Shown: piece by piece, positions 1 through 7,698 of the stretch
Numbering within the stretch: position 1 is the stretch's first letter
How the letters are laid out: every line of letters starts with the position of its first letter
Assembly (NCBI GenBank): GCA_003258725.1
Contig: QHMG01000016.1
Location: forward strand, 1 to 33,814
DNA length: 33,814 nt
DNA from: Candidatus Melainabacteria bacterium
GTDB taxonomy: Bacteria > Cyanobacteriota > Vampirovibrionia > Gastranaerophilales > Gastranaerophilaceae
Direction of reading: 5' to 3'
Position numbers and translations under genes: made by a program
The notes under the pieces: model-generated
Told to the model about the DNA's origin: nothing
The model's database searches: none
What the model saw: the letters and a program-made list of their open reading frames with translations, nothing else

Positions 1-94
1 AAATAAACAGCTAAATAGTGCTTGTTCACGACTAAACGCCAGAACAGCCAGATATTCAACATCGCCAATTACTCAAAATAGATTGGCTGCATAG
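1..94 (+). CDS. C-terminal end of a duplicated protein of unknown function (partial, left copy)
   Basis: The reading frame is open from the window edge (first full codon AAT at 2) to TAG at 92-94 and encodes about 30 residues ending in ITQNRLAA. It is almost identical to the end of the gene at 33601-33814 on the other strand: bases 1-93 match 33694-33602 with one difference (base 79, a silent AAT/AAC change), and similarity stops at the stop codon. That pattern fits two paralogous genes rather than a non-coding repeat. I do not recognise the family. A hairpin terminator at 202-237 lies downstream. Confidence 0.7.
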   Translation, partial: NKQLNSACSRLNARTARYSTSPITQNRLAA

Positions 95-105
95 GTAAGT
101 TTTAA

Positions 106-133
106 TGTCACCCTGAATTTATTTCAGGGTCTC
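106..133 (-). repeat. Intergenic hairpin repeat, copy A
   Basis: TGTCA, then CCCTGAA-TTTAT-TTCAGGG, then TCTC. Read on the minus strand this has the same layout as the other copies (AGA, stem, five-base loop, stem, TGACA). It lies eight bases from copy B in the opposite orientation, so the two form a head-to-head pair reminiscent of REP doublets. Confidence 0.75.
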
Positions 134-141
134 TGAAACAT

Positions 142-169
142 GAGATTCTGAAACAAGTTCAGAATGACA
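142..169 (+). repeat. Intergenic hairpin repeat, copy B
   Basis: GAG-ATTCTGAA-ACAAG-TTCAGAAT-GACA, a perfect eight-base-pair stem with a five-base loop. The same 28 bases occur at 10562-10589 and 27658-27685, all between genes. It is paired in inverted orientation with copy A. Confidence 0.85.
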
Positions 170-201
170 TAATATTAAAAATGTGTGTGAAATAAAAATA
201 A

Positions 202-237
202 ATCGTACAGCCGTAAAGGTTGTGCGATGTATTTTTT
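202..237 (+). terminator. Rho-independent terminator of the left partial gene
   Basis: An 11-pair stem (ATCGTACAGCC with GGTTGTGCGAT, two G-T pairs) and loop GTAAA are followed by a T-rich tract at 231-237. It is the first terminator-like structure after the stop codon at 94. Confidence 0.6.
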
Positions 238-336
238 AAGTGTATACAATCTTCAATAGCCGTAATATAGTAGTCAAATTCCATTTTTTATTGAAGCAAG
301 TGTTTATTTTATTGAGTTTCAATGTGCTTTGTCCGT

Positions 337-365
337 AAAAAAGCGTACGTAATAATACGTACGTC
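337..365 (-). terminator. Rho-independent terminator of the pcrA/uvrD gene
   Basis: CGTACGTA (344-351) pairs with TACGTACG (356-363) around a four-base loop. On the minus strand the stem is followed by six T residues (complement of 337-342). It lies about 95 bases beyond the helicase stop codon. Confidence 0.65.
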
Positions 366-416
366 TTAAAACAGACAAAATTTTACATAAAAAATTGTAT
401 AATAATATCTGTAAAA

Positions 417-443
417 AGATACCGCAACAAGTGCGGTATGACG
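417..443 (+). repeat. Intergenic hairpin repeat, copy C (variant stem)
   Basis: AG-ATACCGCA-ACAAG-TGCGGTAT-GACG. The flanks and loop match copies B, D and E, but the stem sequence is different on both arms and still pairs perfectly. This is a compensatory change that supports selection or propagation of the hairpin itself. Confidence 0.75.
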
Positions 444-458
444 ATTCATTTAGCACAA

Positions 459-2936
459 TTAGATTTTTTTAAGACGGGCATATTGGGCGTCCATAGCTTT
501 TTTGCCTTTTGTTCCAAAATCAATTGTGTACATTGTGCTGTCTCCAACTTGCATAACGTCTACAACTTCGCCTGCGCCTAACATATCGTGAAAAACTTTT
601 TCTCCTTTATTGAAAAAATAATCAACAGTTTGTGCTTTTATAATTTCTTCTTGTTTTTGGCGTTGTTGTTCTTCGACCTGTTTTCTATTTTCTTCAATTT
701 TTCGTTTAATTTTATTATTTTCAAAGAACGCTTTAATTTTTTCTTCTTCTTTTTGTTTGTTAATTGTTGATTTTTTAATAAAAGCCTTCGGTGCTGTGCG
801 TTTTGGTGCGCTATATTGAGGCGCTTCGTATTTTTTTCTTGAAGGTGCAACAAAATTTGCCCCAAATCCGCTTGTTGGCTTAACATATCCATCTGAATTT
901 GAAGTTGCATAACTTGATGAAGATGATTTCATTTTTTGAACAGCACTTCTAAATGTTGATTGCGACGTAAAGGTTTCTGAAGATGTAGTTGAGTCAAGCA
1001 ATTGAGGAGGAATTTCTTCCAAAAAACGGCTTGGATTGTAATATTTATATTCACCCCACATTTGACGGCGTTTCGCTGATGACAAATACAATTCTTCCTC
1101 TGCTCGAGTTACACCAACGTACATCAAACGGCGTTCTTCCTCTAATTCGCTTGCTGAATTAAAGGTTCTTTGATGTGGAAAAGTTCCTTCTTCAAGCCCA
1201 GCAAGGAATACAATTGGAAACTCTAGACCTTTTGCAGAATGTAAAGTCATTAGAGTTACGTTATTTGCAATTTCGTCCATTCCGTCAATATCAGAAACCA
1301 AAGCTACTTGAGACAAAAATTCACCTAATATATTATCAGGTTCTTCTGGTTCAAATTCGCTTGCTACGTTTACTAACTCTTGCAAGTTTTCAATTCTAGC
1401 CTCATCTTCAGGAGTATTTTCAGCCTGTAACATTCTGATATAGCCAGTATGTTCAAGAACAAGTCCTAAAAACTCAGCCAATTCATAATTTGTAGATGCT
1501 TCTCTAAACTTGTCAATTAGTGCCTTAAAGTCTTTTAGCTTTGTTTGAGTTTTTGAGTTTAAGTCAGATTCTTCAATAATTTCAATCGCTTCCATTAAGC
1601 TGATATCGTGTTGGTCAGCGAATTTTTGAAGATTTGCAATTGAAGTTTCACCGATTGCACGTTTTGGAACATTTACAATACGTTTAAAACTTTGAGAATC
1701 GTTTGGGTTATAAATTAATTTTAAATACGCAATCGCATCTTTAATTTCTTGTCTATCATAAAACTTCATACCGCCGTAAACCTTGTATGGAATTGAGTTT
1801 GCCATACACGCTTCTTCAATTGCACGAGATTGAGCATTAGTACGGTAAAGAATTGCATATTTGTTGTAATCACCATCACAAGAGGCTTTTATGGTTGTTG
1901 CAATATAATTTGCTTCATCGGAATCGTCTTGAGCTTCGTAATAATGGATTTTTTCACCATCGCCTTTGTTTGAGAAAAGAACCTTGTCTACACGTTCTTC
2001 GTTGTTTTCAATAATTGCGTTTGCCGCTTTTAATATATTTTCTGTTGAACGGTAATTTTGTTCCAATTTAATTACTTTAGAGTTCATAAAATCTTTTTGA
2101 AAACCTAAAATAATTTTGTAATCTGCACCACGCCAACTATAAATTGATTGGTCAACATCTCCTACAACACAAAGAGAACGACTTTCTGAAATTTTATCTG
2201 ACAAATTTGTATAAAGCATGTTCACTAATTTATACTGTGCGATGTTTGTATCTTGAAACTCATCGACTAAAATATGCTCAAAGCGAGAGAAATATTTTTC
2301 TCTAACCTCAGGGTTTTGTTCAAACAATTTAACGGCAAGCATAAGCATGTCGTCAAAGTCAATTGCATTGTTATTATTTAATGTATTTTCGTATTCTTCA
2401 AAAACAGCGGCAATCTTTTGAGCCTTAAAATCTCTTGCAAAAGTTGCAAAACGATGAGCATCTTCCATTTTATTTTTAGCGTTAGAAATAACTGTTCTCA
2501 CATATTTTGGTTGGTAAACTTTATCATCTAAATTAAGTTTTTTCAGCGCATTTTTGACAACAGCCATGCAGTCAGAATCATCATAAATAGTAAAGTTATG
2601 ATCTAATTTTTTGCCAGATTGGAAAGCATAATTTTCGATATCTTGGCGTAAAATTCTACCGCAAATACTGTGAAATGTACCTACCCACATATATTTTACA
2701 GTTTCTTCACCTAAAATATTACCTAAGCGTTCTCGCATTTCTTTTGCGGCTTTGTTTGTAAATGTTACAGCCAAAATTTCACGAGGCTTCACGCCATTTT
2801 GAACCAAATAAGCAATACGAGAGGTTAGCACTTTTGTTTTGCCCGAACCTGCACCTGCTAAAATCAACAAAGGTCCTTTAGTTGTTTTAACCGCCTCAAC
2901 TTGGCGTTCATTAAGATTGTTTAATATGTTTTCCAT
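459..2936 (-). CDS. pcrA: ATP-dependent DNA helicase PcrA/UvrD (superfamily 1)
   Basis: This is a 3'-to-5' DNA helicase of 825 aa acting in nucleotide excision repair, replication restart and removal of recombination intermediates. Visible motifs are Walker A AGAGSGKT (residues 27-34), the VDEFQDTN Walker B (about 224-231), GDVDQSIYSWRGAD (259-272), LEQNYRST (291-298), LHSAKGLEFP (about 567-577) and VGVTRAEEELYL (about 610-620). After residue 660 come a Ser-rich linker, a Lys/Glu-rich probable coiled coil and a C-terminal Tudor-like domain (GEKVFHDMLGAGEVV) as in PcrA, where this part contacts RNA polymerase. The start is fixed by the N-terminal LNERQVEAV motif; a GGGG-containing ribosome site sits very close to the ATG. 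A TTTACA/TATAAT promoter lies upstream, diverging from the next operon. Confidence 0.97.
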   Translation of the reverse strand: MENILNNLNERQVEAVKTTKGPLLILAGAGSGKTKVLTSRIAYLVQNGVKPREILAVTFTNKAAKEMRERLGNILGEETVKYMWVGTFHSICGRILRQDIENYAFQSGKKLDHNFTIYDDSDCMAVVKNALKKLNLDDKVYQPKYVRTVISNAKNKMEDAHRFATFARDFKAQKIAAVFEEYENTLNNNNAIDFDDMLMLAVKLFEQNPEVREKYFSRFEHILVDEFQDTNIAQYKLVNMLYTNLSDKISESRSLCVVGDVDQSIYSWRGADYKIILGFQKDFMNSKVIKLEQNYRSTENILKAANAIIENNEERVDKVLFSNKGDGEKIHYYEAQDDSDEANYIATTIKASCDGDYNKYAILYRTNAQSRAIEEACMANSIPYKVYGGMKFYDRQEIKDAIAYLKLIYNPNDSQSFKRIVNVPKRAIGETSIANLQKFADQHDISLMEAIEIIEESDLNSKTQTKLKDFKALIDKFREASTNYELAEFLGLVLEHTGYIRMLQAENTPEDEARIENLQELVNVASEFEPEEPDNILGEFLSQVALVSDIDGMDEIANNVTLMTLHSAKGLEFPIVFLAGLEEGTFPHQRTFNSASELEEERRLMYVGVTRAEEELYLSSAKRRQMWGEYKYYNPSRFLEEIPPQLLDSTTSSETFTSQSTFRSAVQKMKSSSSSYATSNSDGYVKPTSGFGANFVAPSRKKYEAPQYSAPKRTAPKAFIKKSTINKQKEEEKIKAFFENNKIKRKIEENRKQVEEQQRQKQEEIIKAQTVDYFFNKGEKVFHDMLGAGEVVDVMQVGDSTMYTIDFGTKGKKAMDAQYARLKKI

Positions 2937-2973
2937 ATCCCCTGTTCAAAAAAAATATATTTGTGATAATATG

Positions 2974-3001
2974 ATTATACTATAACATAATATTTTGTAA
3001 A
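2974..3001 (-). promoter_or_regulatory. Probable housekeeping promoter of pcrA/uvrD
   Basis: On the minus strand, -35 TTTACA (3001-2996), a 16-base spacer and -10 TATAAT (2979-2974) lie 38 bases before the start codon. The same hexamers and spacing occur before maf. The promoter of the divergent SLOG operon must overlap it: TATACT and TATAAC lie on the plus strand at 2977-2986. Confidence 0.6.
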
Positions 3002-3015
3002 AGGTAGAGGAAAAT

Positions 3016-3609
3016 ATGGCAGACATCGAAACAATTAAATTATTAGGTGAAGACAACGAAGGTTCAAATCAAGGTTCAATCATGGTACCTCTTGACGATT
3101 TAGACTCAGTTTCAAGTGATTCTCCTGATACAGTCGATGAATTGGCTATGGAATTGGCTACAATCCAACAATCTGCTAAAAGAATTGCAGTTATCGGCAG
3201 CAGAAACTTAGCAATTACTCACCAACAAATTATTGAAACACTTGTTACAGCTTTGGCTCAACAAGGTAACACAATTATTACATCAGGCGGTTCTTCTGGT
3301 ACAAACGCAGCTACAATTCGTGGCGCAATGAAGGCTAACCCTGATAAATTAAAGGTAATTTTACCTCAAACTATCGGTCAACAACCTTCTGACGTTCAAG
3401 ACCAATTAATCGGTGTTCCAAATATTGTTGAACACCCAGATAGAGCAATGATGACTCTTGCTGATGCATCTAGAGTTTGTAACAGAGAAATTATTGATGA
3501 TTGCAACCAATTAATATGTTTCTTATCTCATACAAGTAAAACTCTTCATGGTGCTATTGAATATGCAGAAGAAGGTCACAAGGTTATTACAGCTTTCTAC
3601 CTAGACTAA
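3016..3609 (+). CDS. SLOG-family protein ('DNA recombination-mediator protein A'-like)
   Basis: This is a 197-aa protein with an acidic, probably disordered N-terminus (about residues 1-50) and a Rossmann-like SLOG domain. The domain shows IAVIGSR (57-63) and the nucleotide/phosphate-binding SGGSSGTN loop (90-97), followed by VILPQ. The family includes DprA, LOG and nucleotide-sensing proteins. Short homologues are common in Cyanobacteria under the name DNA recombination-mediator protein A, but this is much shorter than real DprA and carries no DNA-binding extension, so a role in transformation is unproven. A GGTAGAGGAA ribosome site precedes the ATG. It is the first gene of a seven-gene operon. 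Confidence 0.75.
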   Translation: MADIETIKLLGEDNEGSNQGSIMVPLDDLDSVSSDSPDTVDELAMELATIQQSAKRIAVIGSRNLAITHQQIIETLVTALAQQGNTIITSGGSSGTNAATIRGAMKANPDKLKVILPQTIGQQPSDVQDQLIGVPNIVEHPDRAMMTLADASRVCNREIIDDCNQLICFLSHTSKTLHGAIEYAEEGHKVITAFYLD

Positions 3610-3614
3610 TCTTT

Positions 3615-4784
3615 ATGGATTTAATAAAAAAACTTACAGGTAAAAACCAAGCTGATTATGAGCAAGCTGCTGCGCATATTATTAATAATGCAGACAGCAA
3701 ATCTTTTGAAGAACTTGTTTCAAAAGAAGATTTTTTATTTGATTTTATCAAGCAAAATGTTTCAAAACGTCTAGAATACGCTTGCAACAAAGATAATTTC
3801 AAAAATCTTTTATCATTTTTAAGCTACTATTCACCATCTTATGCAGATTTTATTGCTAAAACATTAGCAAAATACGCTGATGATGAAGTTTTGAGCAAGA
3901 TGAAGGAGTTATTAACAAACGGCAACGACAGCGAAAAATGTTATGCGGTAAAATTCTATTCTTATTATAAAGATAATGAAGTATTAGAAATCTTAAAGCA
4001 ATACGCTTTTTCAGAAGATGAACAACTAGCCTTCAATTCGGCTCTTGCACTTTCTTCAATGGGCGACAAATCTTCACTTGATTTCGCGGTTGAAAAAATG
4101 AACTCTGATGATGATTTTGAAGTTTTATCAGGGGTAAAATTTATTTCTGCTTACGGCGAAAAAAGTTTGTTAACCAAAATCTTTGAAATCATGAAGAAAT
4201 CTTCTGTTTCAGAATATATTGCAAGTGAAATTGGCTATATGGAAAGCCTTTTAAAACTTTTAAACTCTGAATACTATTCAGATACTTTGCTTGCAATCTA
4301 CAACATTTTACAAGGTTTAGGCGAAATCGTTCCATTATCAAACGTGTTCACCTTCCAATTGTACGAAGTGTTTGAACGCTTAATTTTCTGCGAGCCTAAT
4401 TCTAAAAATGCGGTAATTCTTTTAACTGCAAAAAACAAATTTAATCAACTTACAGAAAATGACGAATATCTTTTTGACGAAGATAAAAATACCAAAGAAG
4501 AAGTTAAGGCGATAAAAGCGCTTTTAAATGACAATTTAGACGAGGATTTAGACAACTTTATTGCACCAGAGCTTAACGAAAACAGCGATTTTGTTTATCC
4601 AGCTTTAGACTTAATCAAGCATGGCAACTTAATCCGCAATTTGTTATCGTCAAAAAATCAAACTATAATATTAAAAACATTAGAAACTTTAAAATCAATA
4701 AACGAGTTGTCACACGAGGACAAAAATAAAGCATTAGAATACATTACAGATGAAAATATAAAAGCGATTGTTTTAGCGCTTTAA
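3615..4784 (+). CDS. HEAT-repeat-like helical protein, function unknown
   Basis: I do not recognise a named family. The 389-aa product is acidic and appears almost wholly alpha-helical. It contains alternating helices with HEAT/ARM-like spacing, for example about residues 120-160 (VLEILKQYAFSEDEQLAFN) and 160-200, and again near the C-terminus (about 330-385). No catalytic motif, signal peptide or membrane segment is visible. It begins five bases after the SLOG gene and is presumably co-translated with it, so a scaffold or partner role is possible but inferred. Confidence 0.6.
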   Translation: MDLIKKLTGKNQADYEQAAAHIINNADSKSFEELVSKEDFLFDFIKQNVSKRLEYACNKDNFKNLLSFLSYYSPSYADFIAKTLAKYADDEVLSKMKELLTNGNDSEKCYAVKFYSYYKDNEVLEILKQYAFSEDEQLAFNSALALSSMGDKSSLDFAVEKMNSDDDFEVLSGVKFISAYGEKSLLTKIFEIMKKSSVSEYIASEIGYMESLLKLLNSEYYSDTLLAIYNILQGLGEIVPLSNVFTFQLYEVFERLIFCEPNSKNAVILLTAKNKFNQLTENDEYLFDEDKNTKEEVKAIKALLNDNLDEDLDNFIAPELNENSDFVYPALDLIKHGNLIRNLLSSKNQTIILKTLETLKSINELSHEDKNKALEYITDENIKAIVLAL

Positions 4785-4795
4785 GGGGTATGAAA

Positions 4796-5326
4796 ATGGA
4801 ATTTACAGAAAAAACATTATCTAGCAAAGTTGCTTATGACGGCAAAGTTGTTCACGTTGAGTACGATGAAATTGAAACAGCAGACGGACATAAAAGTTTT
4901 AGAGAAGTTGTTAGACATCCTGGTGGAGTCGTAATCGTTGCAGAAACAAACGAAGGTAAGGTTTTGCTAGTTAAACAATATCGTTATCCATTGGCAAAAA
5001 CAAACTTAGAGCTTCCTGCTGGTAAACTTGAATACGGTGAAAATCCTGATGAAGCGTGCAAAAGAGAACTTGAAGAAGAAACAGGTTACGATGCAGGAAC
5101 TTGGAAATCATTAGGTTACATCAACACAACTCCAGGAATTTGCGATGAAAAATTATATTTATACTACGCAAAAGATTTAACCTACAACAAACCACACCCA
5201 GACGAGGGTGAAATTTTACAACTTTTTGAATATACTAAAGATGAAGTTTTCGCTATGATAAAAAATGGCGAAATTAATGATTCAAAAACACTTTGTGCTT
5301 TGCTAAGAGCTTACAAAATTGATTAA
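4796..5326 (+). CDS. Nudix hydrolase, ADP-ribose pyrophosphatase type
   Basis: It is predicted to hydrolyse ADP-ribose or a related nucleoside diphosphate derivative to AMP plus a phosphosugar. A complete Nudix box G-x5-E-x7-RELEEETGY spans residues 76-98, preceded by the LPAGK context typical of ADP-ribose pyrophosphatases, and the 176-aa length fits. An ATG at 4790 is in frame, but the AAGGGG ribosome site at 4783-4788 is only one base from it and seven from the ATG at 4796, so 4796 is preferred. It lies in the operon between the HEAT-like protein and a HAD phosphatase. Confidence 0.9.
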   Translation: MEFTEKTLSSKVAYDGKVVHVEYDEIETADGHKSFREVVRHPGGVVIVAETNEGKVLLVKQYRYPLAKTNLELPAGKLEYGENPDEACKRELEEETGYDAGTWKSLGYINTTPGICDEKLYLYYAKDLTYNKPHPDEGEILQLFEYTKDEVFAMIKNGEINDSKTLCALLRAYKID

Positions 5327-5336
5327 GGAATAAAAA

Positions 5337-6149
5337 ATGACAATTAAAATGATTGCAACAGACGTTGACGGAACAATTTTGAAATATACAGGCGAATTTA
5401 ACCCTGAAGTTGTTGAATGTATCCACGAACTTGACGAAAGCGGTATAAAAGTCGTTATTGTAACAGGCAGAATGCACAAGTCTGCAAAGAAAATAGCAGA
5501 CCAATTAGGACTTAAAAATGCTGTTGTATCTTATCAAGGAGCTTTAGTTCGTGACAACACACCTGAGCAAAATATTCTTTATGAAAGATACATTCCAACT
5601 GAAACAGCAAAAAAAATTATTGATTGGGGACACAACGAAAATATTCACATGAATTTATATATGAATGATGATTTATACGTTGAAAAAGAAAATGAATTTA
5701 CGCATAAATACGTTGACCACCAAAAAATTCCATTTACAGTAAAACCTTTTTCAGAAATTGAATTAGAGAACGTAAATAAAATTTTATTAATTGATTACGC
5801 AGACCCAGAACGCATTACACGCTTAACAAAAAAACTTCAAGAGGATTTTCCAGAATTATTCATTGTAAAATCTTGCGATTACTTCTGCGAGGTTTGTCAT
5901 AAAGAAGCTACAAAGGGCGACGGCTTAAAATATTTACAAAAGTTGTATGGTATTTCTCAAGAAGAAACGCTTACAATCGGAGACCACAACAACGACATAG
6001 ATTTACTTAAAGCGGGCGGAGTTAAAGTTGCAATGGGTAACGGCACAGACGAATTAAAAGCAATCGCAGATTACGTTACAGACTCAGTTGACAACAACGG
6101 CTTTGTAAAAGCTATCGAAAAATTTGTAAAAGTAGGTGCAAATGTATAG
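5337..6149 (+). CDS. HAD-superfamily phosphatase, Cof type
   Basis: This is a 270-aa cytosolic hydrolase with all four HAD motifs: nucleophile motif DVDGT (D9, D11), IVTGR (motif II), a lysine in EATKGDGL (motif III) and GDHNNDIDLL (motif IV). The large C2 cap between motifs II and III places it in the Cof/IIB class acting on sugar phosphates, pyridoxal phosphate or flavin phosphates; the substrate cannot be read from sequence. A TAAGGAATAAAAA leader provides the ribosome site. Its end overlaps the start of ispF by eight bases. Confidence 0.9.
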   Translation: MTIKMIATDVDGTILKYTGEFNPEVVECIHELDESGIKVVIVTGRMHKSAKKIADQLGLKNAVVSYQGALVRDNTPEQNILYERYIPTETAKKIIDWGHNENIHMNLYMNDDLYVEKENEFTHKYVDHQKIPFTVKPFSEIELENVNKILLIDYADPERITRLTKKLQEDFPELFIVKSCDYFCEVCHKEATKGDGLKYLQKLYGISQEETLTIGDHNNDIDLLKAGGVKVAMGNGTDELKAIADYVTDSVDNNGFVKAIEKFVKVGANV

Positions 6150-6621
6150 AATTGGCTTAGGTTACGATATTCACAGACTTGATGTAGACAGAGATTTGAT
6201 TATTGGCGGAGTTAAAATTCCTCACGTTACAGGACTTGTAGGTCATTCAGATGCAGACGTTTTAATTCATGCTATTATTGATGCGATGTTTGGCGCTCTT
6301 GCTCTTGGTGACATTGGAACACATTTTCCTGATACTGATGAAAAATATAAAGGAATTTCAAGCATTTTATTACTGCAACACGCTTACAGACTAATTCAAG
6401 AGGAAGGTTATGTTATCAACAACCTTGATTGCAACATCATTGCACAAGCGCCAAAGATGAAGCCACACATTCCAGCTATGCAAAAAGAACTTGCAAAACA
6501 TCTAGGGATTGATGTAAACTTGATTTCAATAAAAGCAAAAACTAACGAGCAAATGGACGCTGTTGGTGAGAAAAAAGCTATTGAAGCAAACGCTGTCGTT
6601 ATGCTTAGAAAGAAGGACTAA
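6142..6621 (+). CDS. ispF: 2-C-methyl-D-erythritol 2,4-cyclodiphosphate synthase
   Basis: IspF converts CDP-methylerythritol 2-phosphate to the cyclic diphosphate with release of CMP in the MEP isoprenoid pathway, for which dxr is at 11539. The 159-aa protein shows RIGLGYDIHRL (metal ligands D9 and H11), GHSDADVLIHA (H43) and the C-terminal KAKTNEQMDAVGE signature. An in-frame GTG at 6136 exists, but the ATG at 6142 gives the standard N-terminus and follows an AGGTG ribosome site. It overlaps the HAD gene by eight bases. Confidence 0.95.
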   Translation: MYRIGLGYDIHRLDVDRDLIIGGVKIPHVTGLVGHSDADVLIHAIIDAMFGALALGDIGTHFPDTDEKYKGISSILLLQHAYRLIQEEGYVINNLDCNIIAQAPKMKPHIPAMQKELAKHLGIDVNLISIKAKTNEQMDAVGEKKAIEANAVVMLRKKD

Positions 6622-6622
6622 A

Positions 6623-7000
6623 ATGAAATTTTTACACGCTATGATTAGGGTTAAAGATGTAGAAAAATCTTTAGAATTTTATCAAAATTTGTTAAATATG
6701 ACTATCGCAAAGAAAAAAAGACTTGATGATTGCGAATTAATTTACCTAGAAGACGAAGAACACACAGCTCAAATCGAATTGACAGTAAATGATGAAATTC
6801 CAGCTGAAGGCTACAAAAACGGTAATGCCTTTGGACACTTCGCTTTTTCAGTAGACGCAATGGACAAATTTACAGAAAAATTGCACTCGCTAGGTTACGA
6901 ATACCTGTATGAACCTTATACAGTATTTGAAGGAACAACTAAAATTGCCTTTGTAAAAGATCCAGACGGCAACGAAATTGAATTTATTGAGCAACATTAA
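6623..7000 (+). CDS. gloA: Lactoylglutathione lyase (glyoxalase I), VOC family
   Basis: This 125-aa protein is predicted to isomerise the methylglyoxal-thiol hemithioacetal. The VOC fold is indicated by MKFLHAMIRV at the N-terminus, NAFGHFAFSV in the middle and FVKDPDGNEIEFIE at the end. The four metal ligands of GloA appear present as H5, E52, H72 and E120. The true start is the ATG at 6623, one base after the ispF stop, with AAGGA inside the end of ispF as ribosome site; an upstream in-frame GTG at 6563 lies inside ispF and is rejected. The thiol cofactor used is not shown. Confidence 0.9.
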   Translation: MKFLHAMIRVKDVEKSLEFYQNLLNMTIAKKKRLDDCELIYLEDEEHTAQIELTVNDEIPAEGYKNGNAFGHFAFSVDAMDKFTEKLHSLGYEYLYEPYTVFEGTTKIAFVKDPDGNEIEFIEQH

Positions 7001-7004
7001 TAAA

Positions 7005-7580
7005 ATGGATAACCAAATTAAAGCATACATTCAAAATTCAATTGACATTCGCAAAAATATTCTTGCGAATGAGTTTATGCTTGAACAAATTAAAGAAATT
7101 AGTAATAATATTGTTTCAGCTCTAAAATCAGAAAACAAGATTTTGTTTATCGGAAATGGCGGTTCAGCCAGTGATTGCGACCACTTAGCAACAGAATTTG
7201 TTTCTCAATTCTTTAAAGAAAGACACGCATTTAGTGCTATTTCTTTGACTTCAAATAATGCACTAATTACGGCACTTTCAAATGATTTTGGCTACGATAA
7301 AGCGTTCTCAAGACAAATTGAAGCAATCGGTAAAAAAGGCGACGTTTTGATTGCGCTTTCTACCTCTGGCAATTCAAAAAACATTATTGATGCAATAAAA
7401 GTTGCAAACGAAATCGGACTTGTCACAGTCGGCTTAACAGGCGAAAAACCTTGCGATATGGACGGAATTTGTAAGATTTTGGTAAAAATTCCATCATCTG
7501 AAACTCCTGCAATTCAAGAAGCTCAAGTAATGCTAGGTCATTTAATCTGCAAAATCGTTGAAGACGAATTGCTTTCTTAA
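7005..7580 (+). CDS. gmhA: Sedoheptulose-7-phosphate isomerase (phosphoheptose isomerase)
   Basis: GmhA makes D-glycero-D-manno-heptose 7-phosphate, the first step of the heptose branch for lipopolysaccharide or surface glycans. The 191-aa SIS-domain protein has GNGGSASDCDHLATEF (residues 50-65, with H60 and E64 as probable zinc/catalytic residues), STSGNS (119-124) and the C-terminal IQEAQVMLGH, where Q171 and H179 match the catalytic Gln and His of E. coli GmhA. The first His of that motif is Gln here (Q174). The ATG at 7005 is chosen over a TTG at 6978. It is the last gene of the operon; other heptose genes are not in the window. Confidence 0.88.
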   Translation: MDNQIKAYIQNSIDIRKNILANEFMLEQIKEISNNIVSALKSENKILFIGNGGSASDCDHLATEFVSQFFKERHAFSAISLTSNNALITALSNDFGYDKAFSRQIEAIGKKGDVLIALSTSGNSKNIIDAIKVANEIGLVTVGLTGEKPCDMDGICKILVKIPSSETPAIQEAQVMLGHLICKIVEDELLS

Positions 7581-7594
7581 AATTTTAAATTATT

Positions 7595-7681
7595 TTGTTA
7601 ACAAAACTTCATATTTCAATCCATGCTCGCAATTTTTCATGAGAAAAATACTTTATATATGTGTAAGAGATATTTAAAAAC
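7595..7681 (+). promoter_or_regulatory. Promoter/regulatory module 1, before the 57-aa gene
   Basis: It comprises a 14-base palindrome TTTTGTTAACAAAA (7593-7606), GCAATTTTTC (7629-7638) and AAAAATACTTTATATA (7644-7659), then GTGTAAGAGATAT (7661-7673). The GCAATTTTT block lies 20 bases before TACTTTATATA, exactly as in module 3 at 14526-14506 on the minus strand. The TTATAT core sits where a -10 box should be, 40-45 bases before the ATG. Confidence 0.5.
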
Positions 7682-7698
7682 ACAGAGGAGAAATTGAG

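Noticed and set aside
1..93. The 93-base inverted repeat at the two window edges as terminal repeats of a mobile element
   Set aside because: It lies inside reading frames, the single internal difference is silent and similarity ends at the stop codon, so paralogous genes explain it better; the enclosed genes are housekeeping genes without transposase or integrase.
382..403. TTTACA followed by TATAAT on the plus strand as a promoter
   Set aside because: The spacer is only 10 bases and no plus-strand gene follows; it would run antisense into the helicase gene.
638..910. Short open frames overlapping the helicase gene (588-770, 638-910, 1175-1399)
   Set aside because: They lie in other frames of a clearly coding gene, have low-complexity products and no ribosome sites.
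2990..3002. Recurring TATTTTGTAAA in intergenic regions (2991, 9314, 11471, 14641, 24011) as a regulatory motif
   Set aside because: Its complement contains TTTACA, the apparent -35 box, but only one site (pcrA) has a good -10 box at the proper distance, and positions relative to genes vary; low complexity in AT-rich DNA can explain it.
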